DNA of 64,000 bases. Origin: Tigriopus japonicus (taxonomy: Eukaryota > Arthropoda > Copepoda > Harpacticoida > Harpacticidae). Within the stretch, counting starts at the first letter, position 1; every line of letters begins with the position of its first letter. The translations under genes and the position numbers were made by a program. The DNA lies in the NCBI GenBank assembly GCA_010645155.1, contig JAAGOF010000250.1, positions 236,747-300,746 on the forward strand, in the 5' to 3' direction. Under the pieces are notes generated by a model. It searched no databases. It saw nothing but the letters and a program-made list of their open reading frames with translations, and was not told the DNA's origin. Shown here in pieces: positions 50,540 through 64,000 of this stretch.

Positions 50540-50995
50540 GACATGGAAGCCTCCGCTCAGGCGTTCAGCTGTGGATTTTTTATAAATCGAATTCCATTCA
50601 AGTAAATGACTTTGTTTTGATAAGAATGATTAAACAATTATATAAGGATGTCGTTTGCTGAATTTCAACATGGTACATTACTACATTCACGAGAAACAAC
50701 GGTTTCAAATTTGCTACAGTCGCAATACATACGCGCGGAAACGAGAGAAAATTTGACCCCACAATCGTCCTTTTGGACGATTGTAGGTGCAAATGTTCGG
50801 TCGGAAGAGCGCCCTATGCTCTACGCTTCAAATTACTCTAACTGCCACAAATTTCAGTCGATCAAGTTGAAATTAAGCATATGAGCTTCCTATTACCAGC
50901 CGGACAACTGGTTTAACTAGATTTTTCTCTGTCTAACACAGAATTCGAAAAATGGCTTTTGCCGGTAGCCGAGGCATCCAGGTTTTTAGTGATCC
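50540..50995. repeat. About 450-bp dispersed repeat, copy 2 (inverted)
   Basis: Reverse-complement copy of 38358-38808. It also contains a short internal palindrome AATCGTCC-TTTT-GGACGATT, of which only half is kept in copy 1. Confidence 0.7.
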
Positions 50996-53900
50996 TTGAG
51001 TAGATAGTATGACAGGGCACCAATTTGTTGGCCATTGTTAGACTTTACATTAGGAAAAGGCGAAATTCATTGGGTAGTCACTGGTTACTCATGAAAGTGA
51101 CGTCAAAGTCATATTTAGCTCTGGCAGCATTTCTTCTTCCGAGAAAATGTTTGCGTCAAGATCCCTGAATGGGGCCCGTTTTGGATCTGAATTCTTCCAC
51201 CTTTGGGTGCGCCTTTTCTCGGGAGTTTGAGCTCAAAATGAGCTGAAATAAAATAACTTCATTTTGCAATTGGTTCGTCATGCGCTCTAAGTAAGCACTT
51301 CAGTATTAAACATTTTTTGACTGCTCTTGGTACACGTGATGACTCACAAGTCCCAGTTGAAAACCATTAAGGCTTTGGTTCAACACCTAGCCCATTAAAT
51401 ACAAGCTTTCGAACCCTTAAAAAGATTAGGGTCTCTCTTTCCACATAAGGAAGACAATAACACACCGTGAAATGTAAATTCGCAATGGACCAATAGTGTT
51501 CTTGTCAGAGCGGTTGAGTGGACCAGAAAAAGTGTGTCCCTTGTACAGAAGCCATTGCAAACGCAACTGATGCAATAAAAATTCGAAACGTTTCCTCTTT
51601 TAAGCTTATAGCAATTTTGAATATCTTAGATTACAAGAACTTGTATTCTCTTTGTAAAACTCATATTGAATTCAAACTGCTTGTCTTGTTTGAGCAATTT
51701 GAATTACTAAGCTGGACAATGGTCCATGGATTAGAGTCTCGGGCTTGCTTCCTTCCTACTTGGTTGACCTATTGCATCTTTTTCTGGTTCGATAGCCGGA
51801 AAATACTGTCTCATCGAATTCTTTTTCACTTTGTCAACAGCAAAAACATTTCCAAGGGCCTCTCAACCACGTAGACCAAAACCATGATCACTAACCAAGT
51901 CGAACTCTTTTTGCTAGGAGGAAAACGCTCTCTAAAGTTGTTTAAAGCAGGTTGGCTCGACAATCTTCACTCATTTTCGATTGTTTCACTACCCAACAAC
52001 AATAATAAAGCTACGAGAGAGCTGTTTCAAAATCTTCAGCATCAATGACCTTCAGATCTCGAGGTTTCATAACGAGTAGGTACAAATGTGTCTCAGAGGT
52101 AGATAGACAAGTTTGTGTGCCCCATGAAACTAACTCGGTGGGTGGTGGGAAGAGTCCGCTTGTGGTAGTTTCAATGAACAACTGGAATTCCAATTGGAGG
52201 CAAAAAGAAACCAGGTGAGTGAACTTGGAACTCGAAACGTTCGTTTGTAGACGTACATAGTTGAGGCCAGTTCCAGATTCCAAGGCTAGATAGTATTTGT
52301 CCATGGCAGGGCGAGCTCATCGACTCGGTTGGTTCCAAGATTGGCTCTCTGTGGATTGCTTCTGAGCTTGTCAGTGTCCACCATTCGCCAAATCAGCCAG
52401 CATTGCAGGTCCCATTTGTCATGTTACTCAAGTCTTTTCAGGGATTGTGCGAACGCACACAAATACACTTAGTACTCTTCAATAGGGCCATGAATATTTC
52501 ATGGCCTTTAGTCTTTGAAGTTCCGGAACCAAGTTGCTCATGTACGTTGTATGACGACGGTTGACTGAAATGGCGAGGAAAGTTCAAATGATAGTCCACC
52601 TTTTTATCCAGTGTCCAATTGGCTCATACCAAACCAAAGACATACCTTGACGCGAAATAGTTTGGTTTTTGCTGGCGCTTTTTGCTTCGCTCATGGACAC
52701 ATACAATTGGTCACTTGACAAGTCGAGACACTTCCACACGGAGATCGCCGAGCGAGAAGTGGCCTAATTTGGTTGAATTCAATTGGCTCTGGCCGCGATC
52801 TGACCTTGGGGTTTGCTCAATAGTAAAAGGATGGTTTATTCGAATCTTAGTGTTCCAATTAGGAATGAAATGACTCGATTGGTTCGAAGAAATGGTTCCA
52901 AACTGCAGTTGTTCACTTGGAAGAACAGTCTAGCTGATATCCGTCGTCTTTTATATGGTGTGAGTGAATCAGATGAAGAATCGTTGTGTTAGGCTGGATC
53001 TTCTAGATCGGCTCTGAGTGGTTCTTCATTTAAAATCTGTTGTGACAGAGGAATTCCGTCTGGAGCGTCTCCCAAGCTTAATTGCATATGATAAATTGAG
53101 TTCCTCGATCTCGACTTCTGAATACTTGCCGCTTTTTTCTCCTCTCCCAACCAAGTAACGATGAACATCGGTGTGGACCTCGGCAGTTCAATCGAGAGCT
53201 AAATGAGTCGAGATGCTGCTCATTTGAATGCAGTTCCTCTCTAACAGACTGGCAGACTGCACTACATCCAAATCCCCAAACTGTATTCATCCCTACATAC
53301 TACACTAAAGGTCACGAGAATGAGTTTGACCCGACAGTGAACTGAGCGTTGTACTGCACTGAGATAATATTGTACGTCAAGCAAAAGAGAAACGGACTTG
53401 TCGTAGCCAAGTAATGAGTGGCGGATCTGCATTGCCTGGCTGCTATTATTATGATGATTGGCGATGGAGAGGTGCATGGATGGGTGTTAGGGGGAGAGTA
53501 CCCAAGCTCGAGATGGATATCGAGCTAATTACTCGAAAGAAATCCGGACCAAAGTTGACTGGGAAGCGATGGGAAGACGGCAATAATCATTACCGTCATC
53601 ATCGTTATTACCACCACCAGATACGTACGTGTATTGAGTGAGGTGGGCAAACCAACGGGAACGGAGAACAACGGAGCAATCACACTTGAGAAAGAATGGA
53701 TGGCTAAAAGGGTTCTTTTTTCATCCTCCCTAAGAGCCAGTCAATCGCTTGATGCCCTGAGTCCATCAACCCCCTCTTTGGTGTCCGTGTCTGTCTCGAT
53801 TCATGGCTCGGCAGACTTGGGGAATTGTTAGCAGAGCCACCAAAGCTTCATCCACATGGACTGTGGGTACAAAAATGGAAGAGTCTCTCCTTCCTTCTGT

Positions 53901-56900
53901 TCATAGACTAATGTCGTGTTGTTCAACCAGGGATTGGCTGTTGTTGTTGTTGTGGTGGTGGTGGTGGTTGTGGATGTTTTGGAACAATGGAAATGGTCGC
54001 TATTTAGCGGAGCGCATGTGCAGAGAGTTGTTTCCCCAGGAAAATGAAGAGCTGGTTAGAAAACAATTTGTAGTTGAATTATGACTCTCAAGCGAGCATT
54101 ACAAAACCACCACAACTATACGACTCTCTGGGGTTTGGACTGCTTGAAACCGAAAAATCTTTGTTGAGACTGACTAAAACGGATCAACGAGCATTGATTG
54201 ACGAGTTTGTACATTGGTTTGGGAGATGTCAACCAGTAGTGGTTGAACTCTTTGAGACGTCATCATCACCTCTTGCTTCCATTAACGAATGAACGAGGAC
54301 GACTAATTCTGGTCCTTCCAAGCTCTTTTGAAGCCAAGGCATTGTTCATGAATTTGAGGTTCCCATGACCAAAAAAGTTCAAGCCAGATGCTCAAGATGT
54401 CTGTCTGTTATTTTTTTCGTCTTCTTCTTTCCTCCTTTTCTTTTTGTTTCTCACTGACTTCAACCGAGCAAGGGAACCAAGTAGTGAGTGCGTGGTTCAT
54501 TCTCCTCATGGTCTCCGGATTGGTTTTCGCTTTGGCAGCTAGCAAATCACTCATGAACTCGTTGCAAATAAGGCCATTTTTCTTGGTTGCCTCAGACAAT
54601 TATCTTCAATCTCTTGTCGACTGGTTCTTCCTCTCTTCGTCTGTCTTTCTTCATTCCTTCTTCACATTGCTTGGTTGACTTGCTACATACAAGTACTTAC
54701 AATACATATTTTACGATCAGCCATCCAGCATCTTGAGGCCCCAACAAATCAAAATTTGTCTTGAAAAGCTTACATGGCTTGCACAATAACTTTTTTGTTC
54801 CAAATACCATTGATTATTAATGAGCCTTGGTTTGGCCATTCATGTAGCAATCTAGTCGCTTGGGAAAACCATGGGGTCAGTTCGACCAGTAATTAGAACA
54901 ATGGTAGACTGATCTTTGGCCAACTCCAGCGATCGATCGTGACCTTTGAGATCGAGCCAAAATTTGGCGAGCGAATTTCTCTCGTGATTGAACCTGAATA
55001 CCATTGATCGCCTAACCTTCACTGTTTGTAAATCTAGTCCCAATACCCATTCCCGAACCATTTTCCCTGCAATCTTTGTCCACAAGCAAAATTGGAATGT
55101 TATCGTCAGCTGATATGTACAGCTTACAAGTATGGTAATTGTTGATGTTTTTGTCGTGTCCAGTAGTTTGGTGATGCAATTTCGCCAGGTGGCATGGGCT
55201 CCCATGGATCGATGCATGCAGCACGTTTTCGTACTTGGTCGAGTTTGATAGCCGACAATTTCGCGGTGAATTGACAACAATATTGGCAAAATCTCGACCA
55301 TTTTGTTTTCAATTTCGCTTCTCATGGCAATGGCAACCAAACATTTGGCCACGCACGTGGTTAATGCAAAGTACGTCCGCATGGAATATGAAATACTGAC
55401 TGAGTGAGTGAGTGAGGGAGTGTGTGTATTGTGGCCATTCGGATTTAATACCGGGCCCTTCGTTTTCGGTCTTTTCCCAAAGTTGTCGGGCCAAATGCTT
55501 TATGATGGCACCACAATTGTACAACGTGGAAAACGTGTCATGTATGAATGATCTATAGGCCGTAACTTAGATGTTGTTATGACTAGTGCACATTATGGAT
55601 AGTATCTCAAGTGCCGAGGATGATTTCAAGTATCTGGCCGCAAAAGTCAGAGTAACAACCACATCAAAACGGCCATTGAAGGGACGCACGGCGCAATCGC
55701 AATTGGAATAATGACATGGTGTTGTACGTAGTACATTGTAACGGCCAAGATTTAACGGAAAACCAAAAACATCGTTTACCTTTGTGCCTTGAAACCTTAT
55801 CCATCATTTTTAGCTTATCTGAAATGAGTCTGGGAGAGAGTTTTCGTTCTTTTTAGGGCATATTTCACCCTGGAAAATTTGTTAGTGTGACAGGTTATGA
55901 GCGTTAAGACAACGACTAAAAATCTGATAGCGGTTTAAACGGCATCCAACTTCTTTGACGTCTCAATCAGAACTGAGATCTCTACCACTCTCATTGAGCT
56001 CCTATCGTTGAAATCTAAGCCCCAACAAGAGTAGTGCTCATTTGAATAGCACCAATACGCGGGATCCCAGTTTGGTCCCAATGGAAGATGGCACAACGCA
56101 GTGTTGTTGGTTTCTTCCTTGGGTTGTGAAAACCACAATGACAGTCAGCCAATCTGTGAAAGGGTTGGTTGGATTTTGTTCGCCGTCGTTTCCTAAATGG
56201 AGAGCGAATACCAAAGAGAAAAGAGAGAGAGAGCCAGAGCTAATTCCACGCCAAGATCTTCATGCACCTTCTCCTCTGTACTTGTGCAAGTCTTGGCGAA
56301 ATCGTGCTCTGCTCTTTCAGATTTCGTACTACATACAATCCCATCCAAGCTCAAACAGTGTGTGTGTGTATGTGGACGTGAAATCGTTCTTGACTACCGT
56401 CCTAGATGGTTGGTGGGTTGGCATGATTGCTCTCATATGCATTACATTGATGTGTGGTAGTACGAGAAACGAAGCTTCAATCGACAAAGTTCGACTTTGG
56501 CAAGGAAGGATCTTTGGAGTTTGAAATCTGATCATCTCGAATTAGGGCGGTGAGGACTTGCATTGCTTGTACATACAGCCTGTACATACAGCACACCACT
56601 TTACGAGAACAGTACTATGAACATTGAAGAAGGGAAATCCCTCATTTGAAGACTGTAAATCATAGATAAAGGCAGCGTATTTTGACTCGGCAAGACAATC
56701 TCCAACCGCTACATAAACGAACTCTTCTTGAAGCCAAAACAATGTGAGCAACAAATTGTTCCACCCGGGTCGTTCTATTGTGCATCAAGAACAACGGTTT
56801 GTACTTGGAATTGCTTTATGGCGGCGGTGGAATTTCCATCGGATTGGTGTGCGAAATGGTTGGCACTCGAGGGTTGGTTTTGGTGCAAACGGACTTCCAT

Positions 56901-57803
56901 GTCAATTTCAAAACCCCGATTAGAGAGCTTGGGGGAAACTTTTCGGGCTTTAGCGATTGAAAGATTGCCATCTTTTGAATTTTAATGATTCCGCACCTCG
57001 TTATAGTCAAGTACCCTCACGCTTACGCACATGTGTATGTAGCAGTGGTTCATACATGCATAGGTACGAACGAGTAGATGTGTAATGTGAGGGAAGGGAA
57101 AAAACCTGGAGATTAAGTCATGATCATATCGACTCCATGAATGAGCTCGCATTTGGCCCTACTTTGGGCTTTCGGCGGGCATGCATGCCCAACTGTCATG
57201 AATAAGATTATTAGATCTCATTTGGGGGCTCGAATGAGAAAGTATGGAAAGTGCGACGAGGGCTGCTCCTGCTTCTACTTCTACTCCGAAGACTCTTACG
57301 AAAATTCCCGCTCTTATTGAGCAGACTTGCCGAGCACTTGAAACAGACCTCAAAACTACACCTAACAAAATGGAGTTTGACGAGGAACGAATGAGGCAGC
57401 TCACTTGTTTACGATAAAGACCTTATAGCAAAAGTTTCATCACGACGACCACGATTCTAATGATTGCTTCGGCGGCGAGCCTTTGGAAGAAACCGAGCTC
57501 TACCAGGAAATGTCCATGGGAACTCCAATCCATGCAGGACGATGGACGGCCTTGCCATGTGCTTTGTGGCCTTGAGCACCGATGGGGCTAGATTTCACCT
57601 TTGACATTTGCTGCACTCGTCGCTGGTTGCATGATGCTCTTTGGCATTTCCAAGAGCCTACCACTTGCCCGCTTCCATATCCTCAATGTATGATGTACCA
57701 AAGAGCGATTACATGGACGCGTTACATTGCCGGAGAGTCCGTCGAGTAGTTCGAGAGAGTTCTCTCTGTACATTGGCAAACACACACAGACAACACAGCG
57801 AAA

Positions 57804-57834
57804 GAGACAGAGACAGAGAGAGAGAGAGAGAGAG
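57804..57834. repeat. (GA)n microsatellite
   Basis: A run of GA dinucleotides preceded by GACAGA units. It gives false Arg-Glu-rich frames. Confidence 0.9.
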
Positions 57835-58631
57835 CAATGCGTTCAAATCGCATCGCAGACTCAGCACCAAACAAACCATCCATCGACCATGGCGGTGGTC
57901 GTGTTGATGTTGTCATGGTCTCGGGCGCCCCAATCGGTCTCGCATTCGTTGCTGCTCTCGCTGCTGTTGCTGTTGTCGTTGTTTCAAGATCCGGCTTCTC
58001 CCGAAATACAAACAGCCATCCACGATCGATGGATTCCTGGCACCCAAGTCTTCCATTGGTTGAGTGTGCAAAGATATGTGCGTACTGCATGCACCATACC
58101 ATGCCAGAGGGCTTGAATGGAATGGATGCTCTAGAGGTGTCTCCGGTCTCCGACTTACTTACGTACGAGAACTCTATTATTATTCCAACGTAACCTCTGC
58201 TATGATGTCCATGTAGTGTGCCATCGTCGTGATGCCGGCCGTTGGCTCATGGCTAAGTGTTCCAATCCAAAGAGACTTGTTGGACATCACGCTTGGCATA
58301 AGGCTTGGGTACTGAATGTTTGATCATTGCTCTTTCACGTTGTGGAGTTTCGTGCTTGACTCTTCAAGAACAACGAGAAGTTTGTGCTTCTTTGCTCGTG
58401 AGGTCGAAAGTACAAACAAGTACGGTCTTGGCGAGTTGGTTCTCATCCGGCTAAAGAATTTTCCACGATGATCAGAAACCCTCAACTTCTTAATTCTCGT
58501 TGAGTGTTGAGGGTTGATCGCCATTCAGACTTCAGCGAAGTACAATTTTGCGGTTGTACGTACTTATTGAGAGAACTAGCCGAGTGTGAGGGTAGATTTA
58601 GAAGTGATGTGTTTGTGTTTTGGTTTGAGCC

Positions 58632-58731
58632 TATAATAGTAATGATGATAATAATAATAATAATAGTAGTTGTTGTAGTAGTAGTAATATTAATAATGAG
58701 AGTGGTTATTGTAGTAGCAGTAGTAGTAGGA
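58632..58731. repeat. (AAT)n/(AGT)n compound microsatellite
   Basis: AAT, GAT and then AGT/TGT triplets over about 100 bp, giving false Ile/Val-rich frames. Confidence 0.88.
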
Positions 58732-59641
58732 AAAAGAGGATAATTGCCTCATTGTGTAGTGACTGGTGGTGGCGGTGGTTGGTTGTGGTTAATGTGGACC
58801 ACCACTCACCGCTCAACCATTATTGAAGCGAGATTGACAATTAATTGCCTTTTCTGCTTGGAGGCATTTCGGGATGAACTTCCACATTCCTGCCAGGAGT
58901 GGCACCAATACACATATACATATACTATAAAACCTACCTGGACAACAGCGACTTGTACTAGTTTGGTACCCACTAGGTTGTGCTTATAAAACTAAGTGTG
59001 GGTAATTATCCAAGACCTGATTCAGGGAAATAGTGCATGACTAAATAGCCCCAAAAGCATCGAAGGTCATTCCAAAGTGTCCCAATCTCGTCCATGTGGT
59101 TATCCGATCTGGTCGATCTTGTCTCGAGTGATTGCGTTCATAACAGCAATTTGGGTCGTGGATGACCAGAAACCTCAGGGAGTAGTCCCTTGGAAATTAC
59201 GTGTGTACGTATGTACTTTATTGTTCTCGAAAGTGTTAGTGTTTGGTGTGACGTGACCACGTGGCCATTTGCTAATCACTCTGCTGGCTATTTCGAGTGC
59301 TGTTGAGGTGGTGGGCCAGATCGATGTTGGAATGCTTGGCTGCTTGATTGAATGGATGGATGAGTCCAGCTCATCCGCATGTTCTGCTTGGCCATTTCCA
59401 TCTGTAGTACTAGGTGTTGATTATCGATGGTTGTTCCATTAAAATCCCGCTGGTTTTGTCTTGTCATGGTCAGGGGATTTCCAATTCCCTCTCAAAGCAT
59501 AGCACGGACGTGATCTACTCTGACTCCGTTTGCACAGAAGTATGTGTGTGAGATAGAGAGATAGAGAGAGAGCGAGAGTCTGTGTGTGTGTGAGTGTCTA
59601 TCTTTTCTTTTTCGTCTTCGTTTCTTTGCCGGTGTCTGTCG

Positions 59642-59666
59642 CTCTCTCTCTCTCTCTCTCTCTCTC
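59642..59666. repeat. (CT)n microsatellite
   Basis: Perfect CT dinucleotide run, with a GAGA run on the same strand shortly upstream (59553-59575). Confidence 0.9.
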
Positions 59667-60324
59667 ATGGCTGGTTGCATGGCCCTCTCCACCTCGACCA
59701 TGACCATCACCATCATGTTTCAGTTCAATTGTTGCAAGGTGTCAACACACCACGCTTATGTGGCGTGGTGCGGTGTTGGGATCCTTCTGGCAATTCCCCC
59801 ATCAATGACTCCTTCGTGTGATTACGTCCCCTGACTTCTTACACCTACTACCTTGGTTGCCTTCTGCCTGTTGGAGTAAGTCGTAGCCGTTGGTTTGACG
59901 TTGTCGCTCAGGTGCCGGTCGTTGTGGAAGTCAGCAGCCTCGGGGAAGGAGCCCTAGAGTCCTTCCCAAAGACACCAGGGCGAAAAAGTAGTGAATCTAT
60001 CCCCGTCATCGTGATCATCACCTCCCCCTCGTGGTCTTGTACCTTGTTCGTCTTTTTCTTCCCCTCCCTTGTGAGCCCCTTCCTTGCTGGCTGACTTGCC
60101 TGTGTTGTCGGCAATTTCCCCTTTGCGCTTTCTTTCGAGGCAAACTTGGTCCAATGCGCTTTCCACGCACTGAGGATTGAAGAAGAGTGTGAGTGTGTGA
60201 CAATTCTGTCTGTTCCTTGTGGTCTGGATTCGCACTTGTGTTCGAGAGTGAGTATGTCTTCCTTCCTCGTGTCGAAATTGGATCGTGTGTGCTCTTGTTG
60301 CGCTCCGGATTCTCATACCACCTC

Positions 60325-60372
60325 TCTTCTTTTTCTTCTTTTTCTTCTTCTTGTTCTTCGTTCTTTATCGTT
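60325..60372. repeat. (CTT)n microsatellite
   Basis: CTT/TTTCTT triplets. Similar CTT runs lie at about 60531-60556 and 60640-60660, with a GGGA-rich purine tract at 60424-60470 between. Confidence 0.85.
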
Positions 60373-63300
60373 GGTTTGCTTCTTGGTTTCGACAACCATC
60401 CAGGATCCATCGAGGAGAGGTACAGAGGGGGAGGGAAGGAGGGAGGGAAAGAGGGAGGGAGAAGGGGGGAACACCCTGTGTGGACCCATGTGAACGAAGA
60501 ATCACTCTCGGAGATTCAGATCTCGCACCTTCGTCTTCTTCTTCTTCTTCTTCGTTGGCCGGCCTTTGATGAGGTTTGCCGGCTTGGTGTGGTAGAGAGG
60601 TGCGCGGGGCAAAAAGCTACCTACCTCCGGTAGTACTAGTTTCTTCTTCATCTTCTTCTTGTGTCCGCTTACGTTCTTGTTGGTTGGCCGGCGGATGGTT
60701 CCCGGTTGTTTGGTGGGTGAGGAGCTCACACCTTGTTGTTCTCTTGTGATGAAAGGAGCTTTGAAGCCATTAAGTCATTCACAGTTGGCCAAGACACATC
60801 ATTGGGAGCGATTCCTGTCAACCCTCTGAGTTGTCTTGTGTCTTGTCAGTGATTTCCTAGTTACACTTGTCGTGGCTGTTCCTCTGCTGCTTTTGCTACT
60901 GCTACTGCTACTTTTGTCGTTTCTTTGTATTTAACTTCCTCTGATTTCAATCTCCTTCATCGTCGCCATCCGTCCGTCCGTCCATCCAACCAACCAACCA
61001 TCCAACCATCCTAACAACCAACCAGTCAACCAGTCTGTCTAATTCCTGACTTGGTTTTGGTGTGTTGTTTCGAGCCCACCGGAGCAACAATACACATTCA
61101 TCAAAGTTGAAGAAACCAGTCCGTTCGTTGGGCATTGAGGTCGAAAGTATTTGCCGGGTAAGTTTGGCCTTTCCTGGGCGAGATCCTTTTTGTCTGTCCG
61201 TGTTCGAGTTGTTCCCGTTGCTCTTGATTCATATTCTTGAGATATTCCTTCAGTCTGGTTTCATTGTCTGCGTTATTAATGGCACAATCAATATCTCAAG
61301 CCTGTCACTCAATGCCGACAAACACACTTGAAAAGGGGGGAGTTGTTCCGATAATTTCTCGTTCATTTTTACAATCATTATTATGGTTGAGGAGGCCCGG
61401 TGGTTGGTTTGGGCCACGATTCTGAAGGGCGGAACCTGGTCCAATACCAACCGCTCTTGTCTTCTGAGCGAGCAAACAAGCAAGTAAGCAAGCAAGCAAC
61501 CAGTGAATATATGTGTGTTTATCCAAGGAGACCGATAAAACGCTTTTTGAGGATGGTGGTGAGTGAGTGAGTGAGTTAGTGAGAAAGAGTCTTTGTGAGT
61601 CTCTCCTCGTTACATTAAGCGAGAACAACCAACCACAAACAGAGTGGTATTCAATTTGAATTGAGGGTTGAGGAAAGGAAGGCTCAAGTCGTGCAAGTCC
61701 AACATACCAATTCCAAGTCATGAACAACCAATGAGACCTTAGCGAACCAAGAAGCTTTCAAGAGGGAAAGAACGAGCACCGAGGTAAAAAAAAACCTTGT
61801 GATGAGGGGTAAGAAAGGAAGATGACTTCACACTTATTTTTTGAATACCTCTTTGCCCACATCAGCATCAGCATGAAATGATAATTTCAGATTAAATCTC
61901 TTCAGCGGATACTTGGGTGTAATGTTACTGGTGCTGATGCTGGTTGGCTTGGTTCTTGGTTGCCTGGTTGCTTGGTTGCTTGCTTGATAGGCTGGCATCT
62001 CCATTTTGGTCGGCTAAAGAAGTTGTTCAAGATCACTTTGACTCTCGGATTGAATCTTGAATCCATGGAGGGCTCAAAGATCTGGGTTCGGTTCAGATTT
62101 GAAAGCCCAAGCGAGAAGAAGAGTCCAGGTTCGATCTTGGTCGGGCGAGTTGCCACACAAATCCTCCAGTAGCAAAATAGGCAAACAGAAGGCATCTTGG
62201 CAGGAAGTCAATTATTCTAGCCAGTTGAGAGAGAAAGAGAGCAAGCAAACTTTTCAAGTGATTTATTTCTCATCCACGAAGTACCCTGTGAGACAAAAGG
62301 TGAGTCTCCAGTGATGATCATCATTGCCCTCGCCCTGAGTGTGATTGTACCAGAAAACACCTTCTCCAAGTTGAATGACGAGCTCCACATAGACATATTT
62401 ATTTTTGAACAAGATACACCAAAATAGCTGGTACATTTTGTGCTTTTTGAGCCGACCAATTTCAAACGACAAGAACTTACAAGCCTTTCCTCGAAGGGCT
62501 GGTATGGATGGAAAGGGCATGAGACTTGATGATCTCGTTCTTGGCACCACCTTGGATGATGAGCGCCCTTTGAAAAGGTGAAACTCGTCACTAACCAAGT
62601 CAAATAGAGAGGGAGAGACTCACTCATCTGCATACCCCACGACATTGACGTTCGTTCAGCGTTGGTGTTGGGATCCACTACATGCATGCGTGCGTGCGTG
62701 TGTTTATGTAGTGCATGCACTGCATACCTCATAGGTGTGTCTTTGGATATCGATATGGTTGATACACTAGTTGAGCTGGAAATACATGACTTCTTCGGCA
62801 GGGCCATCTCTTTAAAGGGAAATCACAGCGTGAAATCGTCATAATGTGTACTAGAGCTTGGATGATGATGCTGATGGGCACCATGAACTAAAAGAGGGAC
62901 AACGGATCGAGATGCTAAAAAAAGACGGAGAAAGAGAAATATATCAAAAGCCGGGATAGTCTTTCGCTAACCACTAGGCCTATTCACGAGCCTCTATTGT
63001 GGTAGTCTCATTGTCACGTAGACACACCCACTTATTCCATGGCAGTGGAAAAATGGAAATGTCACCCCAGTTCACGGTGAAGCAAGTCGTCCACCGATCG
63101 CTGCTGCTACGTACAAGATCTGAAGTTCGTGGATTGAGGAGAAGTGGCTTTAGCTCACTCAGTCTTATTTAAGTGGAGAAGGAGGAGGTAGCTCTTTTTT
63201 AGCCGTCTTCTTGTGGTCACACACAAATGGTACATTCCAATAGGATCAATGCCGAAGGATCATCTGCTAGGCACCACCTATCTTTAGCAGTCTATCGAAC

Positions 63301-64000
63301 GACCAGCCGACCGACCAACCTACGAACCAACAAGGCCTTAAACCACAATGCTATAATGTTGCTGTATTGCCCTGCTACCAGACGAGTCTATCTCAATCTG
63401 GATTACGTAAGATCCCGGAATTGGCCGAAATCCGTGAGTGAATGTGAATGAGTGCGTGAGTGTGCCTCTGTCTGTTGTCGTCTCGAACGAAAAGAGCCCT
63501 GGAGATGGATAGATTACGGCAGTACATGGTTGATGCGAGCGGGGAAAAAACATGTGCGTGCATTAATTCGTGATGATTATGAAGTCCCTGGTCGTAGAAA
63601 AAGTAGTTGCAGAGAATGTATCTTAGACACTGCACGAGTGAGTGAGAGTGTGTGTGTGCGTTTGTCGTTCAATCTTGTCCCCTTGATTGGAAGGGTCCCG
63701 TTGAGGTGACACTACGGTGCTTCAATAATGCCGAGGAACTTGTTGAAGTTGGAAGAGACTGGAGCAGGTTAGTTGATTTGATCTCTAGAAAAAGCTCTTT
63801 ATGTGTAGAGATTATCTAAGTGTGACATCCACCTTCATAATCTGTCTTTTGGCACTAATTAACAGTGAGGAGTGCTGGTGGTGTTATTTGTTTCCCGTTC
63901 AGTGCCCTACTCTCTCATCGGTGAGGTTGCGTGTGGGTTCAACTCACTTTTCCCCCGTTAATTTCCCTTTGAGCCTTTATTAGCACTGGGGATTGGTGGG

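Larger units (their letters stand above)
50996..64000. other. Microsatellite-rich, no gene recognised
   Basis: No exon, RNA gene or transposon with defined ends was found. The stretch is notable for GA/CT, CTT, AAT, GGGA, CCAA and TGAG repeats and for frequent TACGTA/GTACGTAC words. It is probably intron or regulatory/intergenic sequence belonging to the Maf locus. Confidence 0.45.

Noticed and set aside
53634..54292. Successive plus-strand frames of 65-93 codons
   Set aside because: No domain similarity, interrupted by GTT/GGT repeats, and no consistent splice pattern.
57722..58116. Overlapping frames rich in QRERE or LSLSLSVS
   Set aside because: Generated by a GA/CT microsatellite read on both strands.
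36866..64000. Search for the Maf basic-region exon
   Set aside because: No plus-strand frame resembling the basic region and zipper was found. Very short exons cannot be excluded by eye.

Overview
This is eukaryotic genomic DNA, most likely from an arthropod and plausibly a crustacean. The evidence is many very short introns (57-104 bp, GT-AG), a small-Maf bZIP exon of the arthropod type, and a dense load of hAT-like, pogo-like, LINE and Ty3/gypsy elements. There is no operon structure. A 42-base assembly gap lies at 29461-29502. The species cannot be named from sequence alone.

From 4.8 to 21.0 kb, the minus strand carries one large, incomplete multi-exon gene for a secreted or cell-surface mosaic protein. 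I traced 28 exons (about 5.5 kb of coding sequence, about 1840 residues) whose splice phases agree at every junction. Domain order from the N-terminal side: four sushi/CCP modules, an F5/8-type-C (fucolectin-like) domain, a fibrinogen C-terminal-like domain, more sushi modules, two related copies of an unclassified Cys-containing beta-rich module interleaved with sushi modules, four further sushi modules, a galectin-like domain and a last sushi module. Both ends are missing. The first exon (signal peptide) should lie right of 21.0 kb and the terminal exon left of 4.8 kb. The combination suggests a pattern-recognition, complement-like or adhesion protein. Its two largest introns (3.2 and 4.6 kb) are full of transposons.

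From 21.0 to 32.0 kb lies a nested transposon block. Two copies of one inverted-repeat DNA element stand 25 bp apart. The second was split by a 7.2-kb Ty3/gypsy retrotransposon on the minus strand (LTRs, tRNA primer site, polypurine tract, 5-bp target duplication, gag-protease-RT-RNaseH-integrase). Two different hAT-like elements then inserted into the retrotransposon's coding region, each with a perfect 8-bp duplication. One of them carries a LINE reverse-transcriptase fragment next to the assembly gap.

From 32.0 to 36.3 kb there is no recognisable gene, one tRNA-derived SINE and microsatellites. At 36282-36865 (+) is the first coding exon found of a small-Maf (Maf-S-like) transcription factor. 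It ends at a splice donor just before the basic region. No continuation is visible, so 36866-64000 is probably intron 1 or intergenic DNA. It is rich in microsatellites and poor in transposons apart from one hAT-like element (44886-46200) and an inverted pair of about 450-bp repeats.
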